Assembly (NCBI GenBank): GCA_039545315.1
Contig: BCIM01000017.1
Location: 1-64,000 of the forward strand
Length of the DNA stretch: 64,000 nt
Source of the DNA: Kondoa malvinella
Taxonomy: Eukaryota; Basidiomycota; Agaricostilbomycetes; Agaricostilbales; Kondoaceae
Direction: 5' to 3'
Positions 1 through 9,373 of this stretch are shown in pieces. A program made the position numbers and the translations under genes. Numbering within the stretch: position 1 is the first letter of the stretch; every line of letters starts with the position of its first letter. The notes under the pieces were generated by a model. That model saw only the letters and a program-made list of their open reading frames with translations. It had not been told where the DNA came from and did not search any database.

Positions 1-46
1 ATAACCTCAATAACCTCAATAACGCAGGATAACCTCAATAACCTCA
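1..46. repeat. 9-bp tandem repeat (ATAACCTCA) at the window edge
   Basis: The unit ATAACCTCA occurs twice from base 1, is interrupted by ATAACGCAGG, and occurs twice again just before the ATG at 47. The stretch from 23 to 46 is in frame with the integrase reading frame, and an in-frame TAA lies at 20-22. It is not a telomere-type (TTAGGG) array. It could be a real microsatellite inside a decayed retroelement or an assembly artefact at a contig or gap edge. Confidence 0.75.
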
Positions 47-976
47 ATGTCAACTGCACATCATCCACAGACGGACGGTTTAGCTGAAAGAAACGTAGAT
101 ACGCTAAGTCAAGCGTTGCGTACCTTCTGCGCGTTTGGAAACTCGACTCTCCAATACGATGGAACTACGCTTGACTGGGTTGACGTCCTGCCCTTCATAG
201 AGTACAGCTACAACTCTTCTGTGCATTCCGTCACTCGGTCTATACCATATGTGCTAGAGCGCGGATGGGTGCCGCGAGGTGCTCTAGACATGTTGCAGGA
301 ATCATTCGGCTCGAGGCCGCTTCCTGTCGACCCTAGTTCTGCTCATTGGCTTGACCTTGTAGAGAAAGCGACCGATCGAGCAAAGAGAAGTATGAAATCT
401 GCATTCGAGTATCAGAAAGCCCGTTTTGACAAGAAGCATAAGCCAGTGACTTACGAGCCTGGTAGCAAAGCGATGATCTCCACGGCTTTCTTTGACTTTG
501 CCGGACCCAACAAACTCAAACCAGCCTTCATTGGACCCTTTGAGGTTGTCAGAATGAAAGGCCCAAATGCTGTGGAGCTCTTCTTACCTCCTCCTTATCA
601 TCGCCGTCATCCAGTGTTCCCAGTGAACCTGCTCGAGAAATTTGCAGACAGTCCTGAGCGTTTTGTCGGACGAGCTCAATCTGAGAAACCACATCCAGTC
701 ATACTCGACGACAGCGGAACGCTGTATCAAGTCATTGACTTCATTCTCGATGAGCGGAATCGGCTTGATGCTGAAGGGAAACCTTTGCGCGAGTATCTTG
801 TTAGATGGAAAGGCTACACTTCAGATGCGGACAAGTGGATAGCAGAGTCAAACTTACAAGCTGGCGATGCTATCAGAGACTTCAGAGCCAGTCGCCGCAA
901 CATTCAGAGAACTCCAGCGAGCTCCGAACACACAGAGGTCAGGCCCCGAAGAAACGCGAGAAGAGCAGTCCGTTGA
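47..976 (+). CDS. Retrotransposon integrase C-terminal part with chromodomain
   Basis: This is the end of a Ty3/gypsy Pol polyprotein. The first residues, STAHHPQTDGLAERN, are the highly conserved end of the integrase core and include the catalytic-glutamate region (ER). About 130-200 residues in comes the GPY/F-like module (KLKPAFIGPFEVVR...AVELFLPP). A chromodomain follows near residues 230-275 (REYLVRWKGYTSDADKWIAE). In chromoviruses this domain tethers the integrase to modified histone tails and so directs insertion. The tail is basic (RRNARRAVR) and ends at a TGA. No internal stop is seen, so this part is intact. The upstream frame stays open only to base 23 and is made of a 9-bp repeat, so the ATG at 47 is almost certainly an internal methionine, not a start. 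Whether the element is active cannot be judged from one end. Confidence 0.88.
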   Translation: MSTAHHPQTDGLAERNVDTLSQALRTFCAFGNSTLQYDGTTLDWVDVLPFIEYSYNSSVHSVTRSIPYVLERGWVPRGALDMLQESFGSRPLPVDPSSAHWLDLVEKATDRAKRSMKSAFEYQKARFDKKHKPVTYEPGSKAMISTAFFDFAGPNKLKPAFIGPFEVVRMKGPNAVELFLPPPYHRRHPVFPVNLLEKFADSPERFVGRAQSEKPHPVILDDSGTLYQVIDFILDERNRLDAEGKPLREYLVRWKGYTSDADKWIAESNLQAGDAIRDFRASRRNIQRTPASSEHTEVRPRRNARRAVR

Positions 977-1017
977 TGTGATCGATCATCTTCCTTCATA
1001 AGAATGTCCGATCATTT

Positions 1018-1031
1018 AAAGAAGAGGGAGA
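1018..1031 (+). other. Polypurine tract of the retroelement
   Basis: An all-purine run, AAAGAAGAGGGAGA, sits immediately before TGTCAGGG. That is where reverse-transcribing LTR elements keep the primer for plus-strand synthesis. The position, 40 bp after the pol stop codon, fits. Confidence 0.7.
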
Positions 1032-1530
1032 TGTCAGGGCTGGACCCTTGAATGAGGAAGAGAAGGGAAGGCACAGGGTTGGGTTTAGCATTACTTTGGG
1101 ACTTAGAGCTTCTCGCCCTCTCTTGTACTTGAATCATTCACGTTACACATCGCATTACAGTCAGGCCTAGACACATCAGTCAGGAGTGATTAGCGATTTA
1201 CGTGCTTCCAAGTTAGCCAGCGCGCCGAGTAGGGCCTGGGCTGATAGGTTCATACTGTATTACATACATATGGCACAGTTGATCAGAGCACCAGATGGCT
1301 CACAACGAGGCCCAGTCAGCTGAGTGATTAGGCTTCCCAAACATCTGAATTACTCGCGTGTCGGACCATCTGTGCAGCCTTCGGCGCGCTGAAATTTCAC
1401 CCGTCGTCGCGAGATCGCGACTTGCGGGTTTAGATATATCTCTATGCACATGCCTATACGGTCACATGCTTATAAACAAATCTGACTGTACTCTCTAAGA
1501 CTGGTCAACCTTGCTATTTCACACATTGAT
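1032..1530 (+). repeat. Probable 3' LTR of the chromovirus
   Basis: The sequence starts with TG (TGTCAGGG) directly after the polypurine tract, as expected for an LTR. It carries no gene and includes a TATA-like TTATAAAC near 1469, as LTR promoters do. A pyrimidine-rich stretch ending in CACACA near 1527 could be the right end, but no second copy is present to fix it. The remaining 320 bp up to the next start codon show no gene and should hold the promoter of the following membrane-protein gene. Confidence 0.55.
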
Positions 1531-1849
1531 GGCTCTTTACTGGCTGTTGCATTTACGGTAAGTGAAGGGACGCAGTCTGTGGTTCCTTGTCTGTTTGGCT
1601 AGTGCTTCTCTAGCTTGTGGACTCGATGAGAGGAATAAGGATACACGCTTTGTGTGTCGAGTGCTGGGACGGTGTATAGGCAGCTGATCAAAGCGAATCT
1701 TGCAAATACGATACTAGACGACATCTCGAAGCCTGTGCCAAAGTGTCTGATGTACGTAGTTTGAGGATGACGTATGGGCAAATTGGCGACTTTGCAACCT
1801 TTGCGTTATTACCTCTTGCTCTCAAACGTTGACAAGGCAAAAGAAAGAG

Positions 1850-3053
1850 ATGACTACGAACCGTGCAAAGAGCATACAAGAGACGACGAAAGAAGTGCTG
1901 CAACAGGAAGTAGGTCGCGCTGCTGAACTCGGACAACAAGCAATTGCAAGCGGAGGCTATGTCTATCCTATCAGAGGCGCAATCTACTTTGTTACGTGTG
2001 TCCATATGTCTGCTCTCTCCGCCTTGGTCACTCACTGACTAGATTGTCGATGCAGGCATCCAAGTCTATACACCTCTGTACGCCAAAGTATCCTTGCTTC
2101 TCCTAGGACGGGCTCACTCGACTTGGCAGGTCATGCCTGTGGTCACCAATCTGATCATCGTCAGCTTTGTTGTATTGGCTGCAATGGTCAGTCCCTCGGC
2201 CCCAATTTGTAAACGAATCAAGCTGATGCGACTGCACAGTTCTTCCTTACCTACCTACCTCACGTTGCTGTCCTCGCCGTCATCTCTGGTCCTCTTGCTT
2301 TCATCGCTGCTGTGCCCCTCATCCTCGCCGAATCATCAGTCATCATCATGTTTGTCGCTCGCATCTTCTTTGTTGGCGAGGTACAAGATCAACTCTTCGA
2401 CGCTGTGTTGCTTCAGGTTTGCACTCTGCTGTACAAGCAGTACACGTACTGATCTTTGGTCTTTCTCTTTCGAACAGCAAGGCCATGATCAGCTCGTGTC
2501 CAAAGGCAGACAAGTCGTCAACACCAAAGAACGCGGCGCAAATGTCAAGAAGCTTGGCAAGACCATCGTTCAGCCTCTCAACAAGTTCTCTACCGAAGGA
2601 TTGATCCGCTACCTCATCTCCCTTCCTCTCAATGCCATCCCGGTTGTTGGAACTATCGTCTTTTTGCTCTACAATGGTCAGTCTGACAGTCGTCTCTGCA
2701 CGATTGCGCTCAGCGCTCTGCTATAGGTGCCAAGAGTGGACCAAGCTACATGTCTCGCTACTTTGGCTTGAAGCAATTCACCAAAGAACAGAGAGAAGCC
2801 TTCATCAAAGCTCAACATGGCACTTTGACTGCGTGAGTCGTCTTATCAGACCTTTGACTGTATTCATCTGACTCTGTTCAATAGCTTTGGAGCAGTGTCT
2901 ATCGGCCTTCAGCTCATTCCCATCGTTGGATTAGGTACAATGTTCACTTCGTCTGTCGGTGCCGCGCTGTGGGCTTCAGACTTGGAAAGAAAAGGCGGAG
3001 GAAAGCCAAGCAGTGCCGCAACGGACAAGAAAGATGCTCGCGTGGAGCTTTAG
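1850..3053 (+). CDS. EI24/RRT8-type multi-span membrane protein
   Basis: An integral membrane protein resembling the fungal outer-spore-wall/lipid-droplet RRT8 group of the EI24 family. The spliced product begins MTTNRAKSIQETTKEVLQQE and reads through about six exons. Introns that restore the frame start near 1998, 2187, 2418, 2677 and 2833. Hydrophobic segments follow the family order: an N-terminal pair (about 2100-2190 and 2250-2350), a central LISLPLNAIPVVGTIVFLLY segment and a late FGAVSIGLQLIPIVGLGTMF segment. The two IP-VG motifs in re-entrant-like helices are typical of this family. The C-terminus is short and charged (KDARVEL, stop at 3051-3053). The ATG at 1850 is the first methionine in the open frame; the same frame has a TTG at 1829. 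The gene lies about 320 bp after a retrotransposon LTR. Role by family: sorting of proteins or lipids to the spore wall or droplet surface; not shown by the sequence. Confidence 0.78.
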
Positions 3054-3228
3054 AATGGGTACAAGGATAGACCTATTATGCAATGACAGCAAAAACACAG
3101 TCATCTAGATCTTGACTTGTCACAACTATGAGTTGCAGTTGGGGAGGGCGAGTCGCACTGCAGGGCATTGGCATTGCACGAGATGCACCAACAAAATGTG
3201 TCAAACGAAATGCATTGGGTCAAATTCA

Positions 3229-4599
3229 TCATGATGCAGCAGCTATGCTCTTAGGTGGTACAGAGATAGGTGAGCGCCAATCGGGTGAGCTAAAACAAAG
3301 AGCAAGTCAGGCATGATGCAGCAAGATAGATAGACAACAACGTACTCATCATCCTCCTTGACCATCTTCCTGCTCGCCAGACTGCCCATTGTTCCTCCAT
3401 TGAATTCAGGTAATTCTTGGTTCGGCACCTATAGCAAGCATGGATAAATGTAAAGCTAGACCAGAGCAGGAAAACGCACAAAGACACGCTCGACACCGCC
3501 TTCGGTAATGACAGCCATTCGAATGGTTCCTCCCGATGACCCATCTCTGCTCATCGCCAGACTGAGAGCGTTCCGGACAAAATCCATAGTTTCCTCCTTC
3601 TGCATGCCCGGTTTCCATGTCGCATCGCAGTACCCGTATATGAAAGCAGAACCAGAACCACCGATAGCCCACTTTTGCTTGAAGAGACCACCACCGACTG
3701 GAATGTTGTAAACTGATGGACCAGATTGAGCATCCCATCCAGCTACGAGAATACCGGCCGACAGACTGGATATGACGAATGAGCAATCGACTCGGATAAA
3801 GTGCGAAAGGTAGACTTACGAATCTTTATTCGAGTAACAGATCTTCTGGAATAGAGTTGCAATGGTGTGTACGGTAGGTGCAGTGTTGTCGTGCTGCATG
3901 GTGAACATTTGAGCATAGTAGTGAATGATGTCGGCCACGGCTTGTGTGTCGGCTGCAGACCTGTTGAGGACAACGCTACCTCAGCCAACGCATAGAGCAA
4001 AAAAGAAAGGGCGCTGACCCTGATCGACAGCAGTAGATTCGGTCATGAATATCTATCAGGATGGCATCAGTCATAGTATCACGGATAAGCTAGCCCAACG
4101 TACGCGTGAGCTTATCAGTGACCCTGTTAGCGATGTAGGAGCCCATTGTCGTGCGACTGTCTGCTCCAAGGACGACTCCGCCTTCAAAGCATACTGCCAT
4201 GATGGAAGTGCCTATTGACGCAAAAGAAACAGTGATTATTAGCATCTGTGACTTGACTCGACTGTTTGTGGCAGCATTTGGAGGGAGTTGTAGCTGTCCA
4301 TAGGCCCTTGAGCGGTATAGAGGTCGCTTGCAGGTCGGTAGGACAACTTGAGAGATCATAGCTCGATTCTGCGCATGAAGGAGAACGTGGGCCGCTCGAT
4401 GGAAGAATATAGCGGCCACAGACAGATATATGACCGCAGAAGATAGCGACAGAAATGCTTGAAGACATGGAGACGTGAGAAGGGCAGAGTAGCTCACCCA
4501 AATTGACTGTTGCCGACACAAACAAGTTAGCAACGCTTGATCTAGCGTGATACAGAGTTCTCTCTGCTGCTGACCTTCTCCTGGTTTTAAATTTGCCAT
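3229..4599 (-). CDS. PRE3: 20S proteasome subunit beta1 (caspase-like, N-terminal Thr)
   Basis: Catalytic beta1 subunit of the 20S core, which cleaves after acidic residues. The spliced N-terminus reads [12 protein letters not shown] then [20 protein letters not shown]. The threonine after Gly (codon at 4207-4209) is the autoprocessed nucleophile, and the Asp in GADSRTT is the conserved Asp17. Further signatures are [29 protein letters not shown], the AGWD strand, [16 protein letters not shown] and [22 protein letters not shown]. The propeptide is very short. At least six introns are needed, all small. After the usual C-terminal strand (VPNQELPEF) the frame continues with [18 protein letters not shown], a tail longer than in yeast or human beta1. 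The stop at 3229-3231 depends on one last intron and is the least certain part. Its start codon faces that of RPN12 across 117 bp. Confidence 0.93.
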
Positions 4600-4716
4600 C
4601 TTTGCGTGTGCTTTCGTCGTGTTGGTGCAACAAGTCCGCTGACGACGCATTAGTTTGACCTCGTTCGACGACATCCACTCCAGCCATACACCTCACAGCT
4701 GCCCAATACTAGCAGC
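4600..4716. promoter_or_regulatory. Shared divergent promoter PRE3 / RPN12
   Basis: Only 117 bp separate the start codons of two proteasome-subunit genes on opposite strands, so both transcripts must be driven from this interval or from overlapping sequence. I see no TATA box. The stretch has several CGACGA/GACGAC runs (around 4642 and 4665) that could be a common activator site. I do not recognise the yeast Rpn4 element GGTGGCAAA. Confidence 0.6.
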
Positions 4717-5726
4717 ATGTCACTTTCTACTGCTTTCAATCAGCTCAAATCTGTCTCGAATGACCAAGCGAGCGTCAAGAATGCCATCAAACAGGCAAAA
4801 GTGAGCCGCGTCGTGTATTTGCAATTGAGAGGGGACAAGAGAGCTTACAGAGGATTGAATAGATGACGCTACTGCAACACAAGTTGCTCATCTTTGACGG
4901 AACTCAGTCGAATCAAGACACGCAACAAGCTCGTTAGTCTCTCCCTATTTCGTGTACCTATCGATCCGCTGACATCCGCTGTAGGCTCTATACTGGAAGC
5001 CTGTGCACTGCTGTCACTCAAAATGAACGATGTTGCGTCCTTTGAACGCTTCACTGCTCAACTCGCGCCTTTCTACTCTGCTCAACTCCCTCCTTCTGAT
5101 CTACGGCCGCGTCTTACTGGCCTACACCTACTCCTTCTACTCAGTAGAAACGAGATTGGCTCTTTTCACACCCTCATCGAATCTCTTTCAGCTGAAGAAG
5201 ATGCTTCCCTCTTGCGCGACCCTTCTGTCTCTTACCCGATTGAAATGGAAAAATGGTTGATGGAAGGTAGCTTTACAAAGATATGGGAAGCGAGCAGGAA
5301 TCCTCCAAGTGACGAGTACAAGGTCTTCCTTGCAGATCTCATGTCGACAGTTCGGTCAGTCTTTTCCATTCCCTTTGTCCGGTCAATGTATCTTGACAAC
5401 TGGGCGCAGTAATGAGATTGCCGCGTGTGGAGAAAAGGCCTATGCCACGTTGCCTATGCGAGATGCCGCTACCCTTCTTTTCTTTACCGAATTGAACGAC
5501 CTTTTAGCTTTCGCTTCAGCAGTAAGCAGATTCTTGGTCTACTCCTCTGTTCAATCACCTTACAAGTTTTATGCAGAGACCTGGCTGGACAGTCAACCCT
5601 TCCACGCAAGTCATTTCGTTCAATGCGCAAGATGCGAATTTGCCAGCTACCAGCACACTTCTAGACAAGCAGAAGATCATCTCGGCTACACTAGAGTATG
5701 CAAAGGAGCTGGAGACCATTGTTTGA
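4717..5726 (+). CDS. RPN12: 26S proteasome regulatory subunit RPN12 (PSMD8)
   Basis: Lid subunit of the 19S regulatory particle, whose incorporation completes lid assembly. The product starts MSLSTAFNQLKSVSNDQASV. After splicing it continues MTLLQHKLLIFDGTQSNQDT, SILEACALLSLKMNDVASFE, the helical repeats around IEMEKWLMEGSFTKIWEASR, and NEIAACGEKAYATLPMRDAA. It ends with the winged-helix segment RPGWTVNPSTQVISF and a final helix ISATLEYAKELETIV before TGA at 5724-5726. Introns begin near 4801, 4938, 5355 and 5521, and each join restores one frame. The size (about 260 residues) matches the family. Pairing with PRE3 on a shared promoter implies co-expression. Confidence 0.92.
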
Positions 5727-6054
5727 AAGGCGTATTGGGTTGGCCTTCACTGCATTGCATCCAATCCAGCATGTCTTGTCGAGTGACTGCCACTGAGATG
5801 TCTCTCGTATACCTCTGTGCCGCTGTGCTTGTCTATCGCAAAGGCTTCTATGTTGACGATGATCAGCTTGCTCTACGCGCGGCTGCCCGTTCTTGACTCG
5901 ACACATTGACTCGACTTGACTGCGTGCCTTCGAAACGAAATGACTCACCTAATTCTTATTCTCCTGCGACCGCTACATGCGCATACCTGTGTTCACTTGC
6001 TATCCGGTCCTCTCTACTACTACGCGCTGTTCATACCCACGTCTCGTTCGAAAA
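5727..6054. other. Intergenic, no gene seen
   Basis: This 328-bp interval holds the 3' end of RPN12 and the promoter of the acetyltransferase gene. It contains repeated CTCGACT/TTGACT words near 5895-5920 and a CT-rich stretch near 5960-6040. I see no RNA gene or conserved reading frame. Confidence 0.5.
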
Positions 6055-7091
6055 ATGTCTCATCAAGACCATCTGATTGAACGTCAGCCTGCATCTGCAA
6101 TGTCCGGTAACTTTTTACATTACTCAGTGTCGTGTTCCGTCTAACATTGTTCTGCAGATGGATACATCAAGGAGATAGCAAAGATGCTAGGCGAATCGCT
6201 GCACGCTGGTGTGTCTATTTGATCGACATCTACGCCTGATCAAATGACTGATACGCGTGTGTGCAGAAACATTGGGCCCATTGCGTCATGGCGGTGTCGT
6301 AATTCAGCTATCTACATTCACCGGAGAATGCTTACTGCGATCAATGACAGTACAAAGACGCTTCTGGTGAGCTCGGTACTAAATCAAAGGCATGTATGTC
6401 TTATTTCGACCGCTTAGAGCTATGGGAAGCTGGTTTGCGTCGATCCGTCTATGATGCGACAATTAATGGCCAAGTCTTGACCATCAACCAGAGCGATGCG
6501 ATAGCCCTGGTCTTTCCACCTGGGCAATCTCCAGGTAAATCTACCATCTCTGAGAGTACATGGTATCAAAAACAGCAAGAACTGTCACAACGGAATCCGC
6601 AACGGCATACTTTCGTCGAAGAAGTGGTGAGTCTGGCTAATGAACCCTAATTTTCATCCTTTGTGACGACTGATGTTACTTGCAGCTGTTTCCTCAATTA
6701 GACACGCTATCAAAGGCGACATATCCAGGGGACCAGAGGCTCAATAGTTGGTATGTTACACATTTGGCTGTGCGAACTACTCGTCAAGGTACCGGTATGG
6801 GCAAGGCATTGTTGGAGCACATCCATGCACTAGTGAGTATGCTCCTGTACTTCTTGTGTCTGCTGATGGGTCGGCTAGGCTAAACAAGACTCGACTTCGG
6901 TCATACTCGAAGCTTCGAACGAAGTCAATGTGAGGATTGAAGCCAGTCTGCTGCTATGTCAGAGCTGAATTACCCTGCAGATTGCTTTCTACTGCGACAA
7001 AATGGGCTACAGTCTGCTGAAGAAGCAGCATCTACCTAAACTCGATGACGATCCACCGGCAATCTGGGCTCAACTCGTTAGAAAGCTATGA
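6055..7091 (+). CDS. GNAT-family N-acetyltransferase
   Basis: An acetyl-CoA-dependent acyltransferase of the GNAT fold, most like the small fungal proteins of unknown substrate. The first exon reads MSHQDHLIERQPASAMS and is followed by DGYIKEIAKMLGES, a GNAT alpha1 segment. A central exon (6394-6625) contains DRLELWEAGLRRSVYDATIN. The acetyl-CoA loop is clear at about 6758-6835: WYVTHLAVRTTRQGTGMGKA, with R-Q-G-T-G-M-G fitting the motif A consensus (R/Q)xxGx(G/A). After an intron the frame gives SVILEASNEVN and AFYCDKMGYSLLKKQHLPKL, the conserved motif B 'FY.k.GY'. It ends at TGA 7089-7091. At least six introns. Substrate unknown. Confidence 0.8.
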
Positions 7092-7235
7092 ATATGCTGT
7101 ACACTAGATGTTGGGTATATGAAGTATTATCTAGAGAAGCGTTTGACGGTCATGTCGGCCCATCGCCTAGTCTCAGTTCTTTCCCCTACACATTTTGCTC
7201 GCAGTGACCACTGCAACAGATACCCCAAGTCTGAG

Positions 7236-8354
7236 ATGACAAAGGCTGTACCGACAGTTGGCGGAGGCTTCTCTGCCTTGACCTTTCTTGCTGGCACTTC
7301 AACGAGCGCTCTTAAAGCGAAACATGAAATTTTCGTGCGAGCTTCCAAAGATGACGAACAGATGCTCTTTGCCTGCAACATTCCTTGGAGATCAAGCTCG
7401 AAAGACGTCAAGGCTGCTTTTGAGGCGCTGCTAGCTTTGAATCACCCAGATCTAAGTCAAGACGCAGTGACCAAAGTTGTCCTGCCAAACAGCAAAGCGG
7501 AGTCAAGCACATCTCTCTTACGCAAAGAAGGCCTCCACGGTACATCTAGCAAAGGCAAACATGCTGTCCCTCCACTGTTCAAGCATTCCAGACCGTCCAC
7601 GCTAGCAGACCAAACTCTTGAGTCCAGTACTGCGGAAGTCTACTTCTCTTCTCCTGCTCAGCTCTCTGCCGTCTTTTCCTGCATTGAATCAGTGCCCTGG
7701 CCAAAGTCTACAGGCTTGCTGTACAGTGATCTGTATGCTGTTGCGCGACCTCAACTTGAAGACATCAAGCAACACACGGATGCCTGGATGTTGCAATTTG
7801 ATGCACCTTCACAACCATCTCAAGCAAAACTAGAAGAAGCAGAGAAGTCCAAATCAACTAAACGGAAGCGGAGAGAAGCTGCCATTGAAGAAGGAGTCAA
7901 GTCAGCAACGACACGCAATGATGTGTCGGATGGCGAGGATGATGGCGAATGGCAGACTGTAGCGCGGGGTGGAAAGAAAGGCAGAAGCAAGGTGGATCTG
8001 GTTGATACTCAGATGGCTGCGCGACCAGGAACAGTAAAGGACAAAGAGGGCAAGTTGTATGGCAAGGGCAAGGCCAGCGTTGGTGTTGCGAGTAAGAAGT
8101 TCTTGAAAGGGATAGCGAATGGAGATGGGGATGAGGAAAGACCTGCAAAGCGGAAGAAGAGCGTCGGGGTCAATTTCTATACTGAAAGCAAGGCAAAGAA
8201 GGAAGCATCTAGAGCTAAGAGTAAGCTTCGAATCTACATATTGCAGTGCCTGTACTTAGGTTGCGTGTTTATAGATCTGCTCGAGCTGCAAAGCAAGTTT
8301 GAAGAAGACAAACTCCGCATAAGCAATTTACAACAACCTCGCAAACCTCTATAA
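7236..8354 (+). CDS. RRP7: Ribosomal RNA-processing protein 7 (RRP7)
   Basis: SSU-processome component needed for 18S rRNA maturation. The product starts MTKAVPTVGGGFSALTFLAG. An RRM-like N-terminal half (residues about 35-190: LFACNIPWRSSSKDVKAAFE, TAEVYFSSPAQLSAVF) is followed by a charged low-complexity linker (KSTKRKRREAA, DVSDGEDDGEWQTVARGGKK). The diagnostic C-terminal RRP7 domain is NFYTESKAKKEASRAK, then an intron near 8221-8273, then LLELQSKFEEDKLRISNLQQ. FYxFQxRE..K...L..KFEEDK is the family signature. The ATG at 7236 was chosen because upstream in-frame codons (open to 7119) show no conservation. It lies 144 bp after the acetyltransferase stop, on the same strand. It converges with the WBP2-like gene, stop to stop 20 bp apart. 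Confidence 0.88.
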   Translation: MTKAVPTVGGGFSALTFLAGTSTSALKAKHEIFVRASKDDEQMLFACNIPWRSSSKDVKAAFEALLALNHPDLSQDAVTKVVLPNSKAESSTSLLRKEGLHGTSSKGKHAVPPLFKHSRPSTLADQTLESSTAEVYFSSPAQLSAVFSCIESVPWPKSTGLLYSDLYAVARPQLEDIKQHTDAWMLQFDAPSQPSQAKLEEAEKSKSTKRKRREAAIEEGVKSATTRNDVSDGEDDGEWQTVARGGKKGRSKVDLVDTQMAARPGTVKDKEGKLYGKGKASVGVASKKFLKGIANGDGDEERPAKRKKSVGVNFYTESKAKKEASRAKSKLRIYILQCLYLGCVFIDLLELQSKFEEDKLRISNLQQPRKPL

Positions 8355-8374
8355 ACAAGCCCGATTACAACATC

Positions 8375-9341
8375 CTACGCATTGTAACCAGGTGGAAGTC
8401 CCCGAGTCTCTTCGTCTCGTTCAATCTCCTGTGACTCGGCACCTCGAGCAACAGCTGCTGCCTGCAAGTCGACTTCGGATGGCTGCCAAGGAGGGATGTT
8501 TGTTTGTGAGCTGGAAGTGGGAGAGGGTAGTGTTGACTGCTGGGCGCTCATGGGTGATGCACTGCCGGCCTCGTATACAGCTGCAGTATCGGAATGAGAG
8601 AAGGCATTCATGCAATCATGATAAAACTCACGCAATGCTTCGGCTTCTGTTCGACGCGCGTTACCTCGATCTTCGTCGAATCGAGTCTTTACTTCTTCTA
8701 CTGCTGTAGTGAATTCGAAGCCACGACCTTCTTTGAAGTCCAGGCGCAATGTTTGAGGTGCCTTCCGCGCGTCAGAATCAGCCAGGTGATTTCGCTTGAG
8801 GTGTAAAACGCACAGTCAAGCCGCCATCGTGAACAGGCCGGACGAGGCATTCCCAGTAGTTTGCAGATAGCCAGCTGTATGTTGTGAGAGCTAATCAGGT
8901 CAAAGCAGACGAGCATAAGATGAGACAAACGGTTGCACGAATCTACCATCTTGTAAGTGGTTCAAAGGACATGACAGTGTCGCCAGCGTAGCAGGACTAG
9001 GCTGAGAGGATGCCGTAGCAGAGACAAAGACCAAACGCTTGTTTGTAATGTAGGATGTACCATGCGCTTTCAGCGGCTTGGCGGAAGTGTTGGCTTCAGA
9101 CGAGTTCTTCATCGGCTGAAGGGAAGCGTCGGTACTACGAGACAGACAGCGATGAGACAGAGACAGAGACAGAGGGGCAGGAGGGAGAAGTACGAAGCGA
9201 CTTGTAGAAAGACCTTCTCATCTAGACAACACATGCGAGACCATTCATGAATAGAAGAACGTTGATACTAGCACAGCGACAGCCACCTTGCAAAGGCACA
9301 AGCTCGCCTTTCTGGCCCAGCATGACCCAATTCAAAGCCAT
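8375..9341 (-). CDS. WW-domain-binding protein 2-like (GRAM-like) protein
   Basis: A fungal relative of WBP2/postacrosomal sheath WW-binding proteins, with a GRAM/PH-like module that may bind phosphoinositides. Exons give MALNWVMLGQKGELVPLQ, then SYITNKRLVFVSAT (the GRAM 'yLTn.RliFv' strand), CPLNHLQDGRFVQP, WLSANYWECLVRPVHDGGL, TVRFTPQA and LRLDFKEGRGFEFTTAVEEV, the classical WBP2 C-terminal strand. Joining them needs several introns; one carries a (TCTGTC)n pyrimidine run near 9150-9170. After EEVKTRFDEDR comes a helix and a Pro/Ser-rich tail ending LPPGYNA. That LPPGY is close to, but not exactly, the PPxY WW-ligand motif of animal WBP2. The start codon is only 32 bp from that of NOP14. 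Confidence 0.75.
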
Positions 9342-9373
9342 TCTTGCAATAAGTTGGAGGTTGACTTTCAACC
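9342..9373. promoter_or_regulatory. 32-bp divergent gap WBP2-like / NOP14
   Basis: Only 32 bp lie between two opposite ATG codons. The 5' UTRs must overlap or the two transcripts must start inside each other's coding region. The upstream intron of the WBP2-like gene (9240-9320) may contain part of the NOP14 promoter. Confidence 0.5.

Larger units (their letters stand above)
1..1530 (+). mobile_element. Ty3/gypsy chromovirus, 3' end (truncated by window)
   Basis: Three parts in the expected order support a Ty3/gypsy element of the chromodomain class: an integrase C-terminal region with chromodomain (47-976), a purine-rich plus-strand primer (about 1018-1031), and an LTR beginning TGTCAGGG at 1032. 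Gag, protease, reverse transcriptase, RNase H and most of the integrase core would lie left of base 1 if present. The right boundary near 1530 is an estimate, because the 5' LTR is not available for comparison. Confidence 0.8.

Noticed and set aside
1..46. Telomere repeat at the left end
   Set aside because: The unit ATAACCTCA does not fit fungal telomere units and is followed at once by integrase sequence.
1599..2038. Minus-strand frames near the LTR and EI24-type gene
   Set aside because: They run antisense to the first exon of a gene with clear homology and have no conserved residues.
3128..3316. Small + strand frame after the EI24-type gene
   Set aside because: It overlaps the 3' end of PRE3 in antisense and has low-information content.
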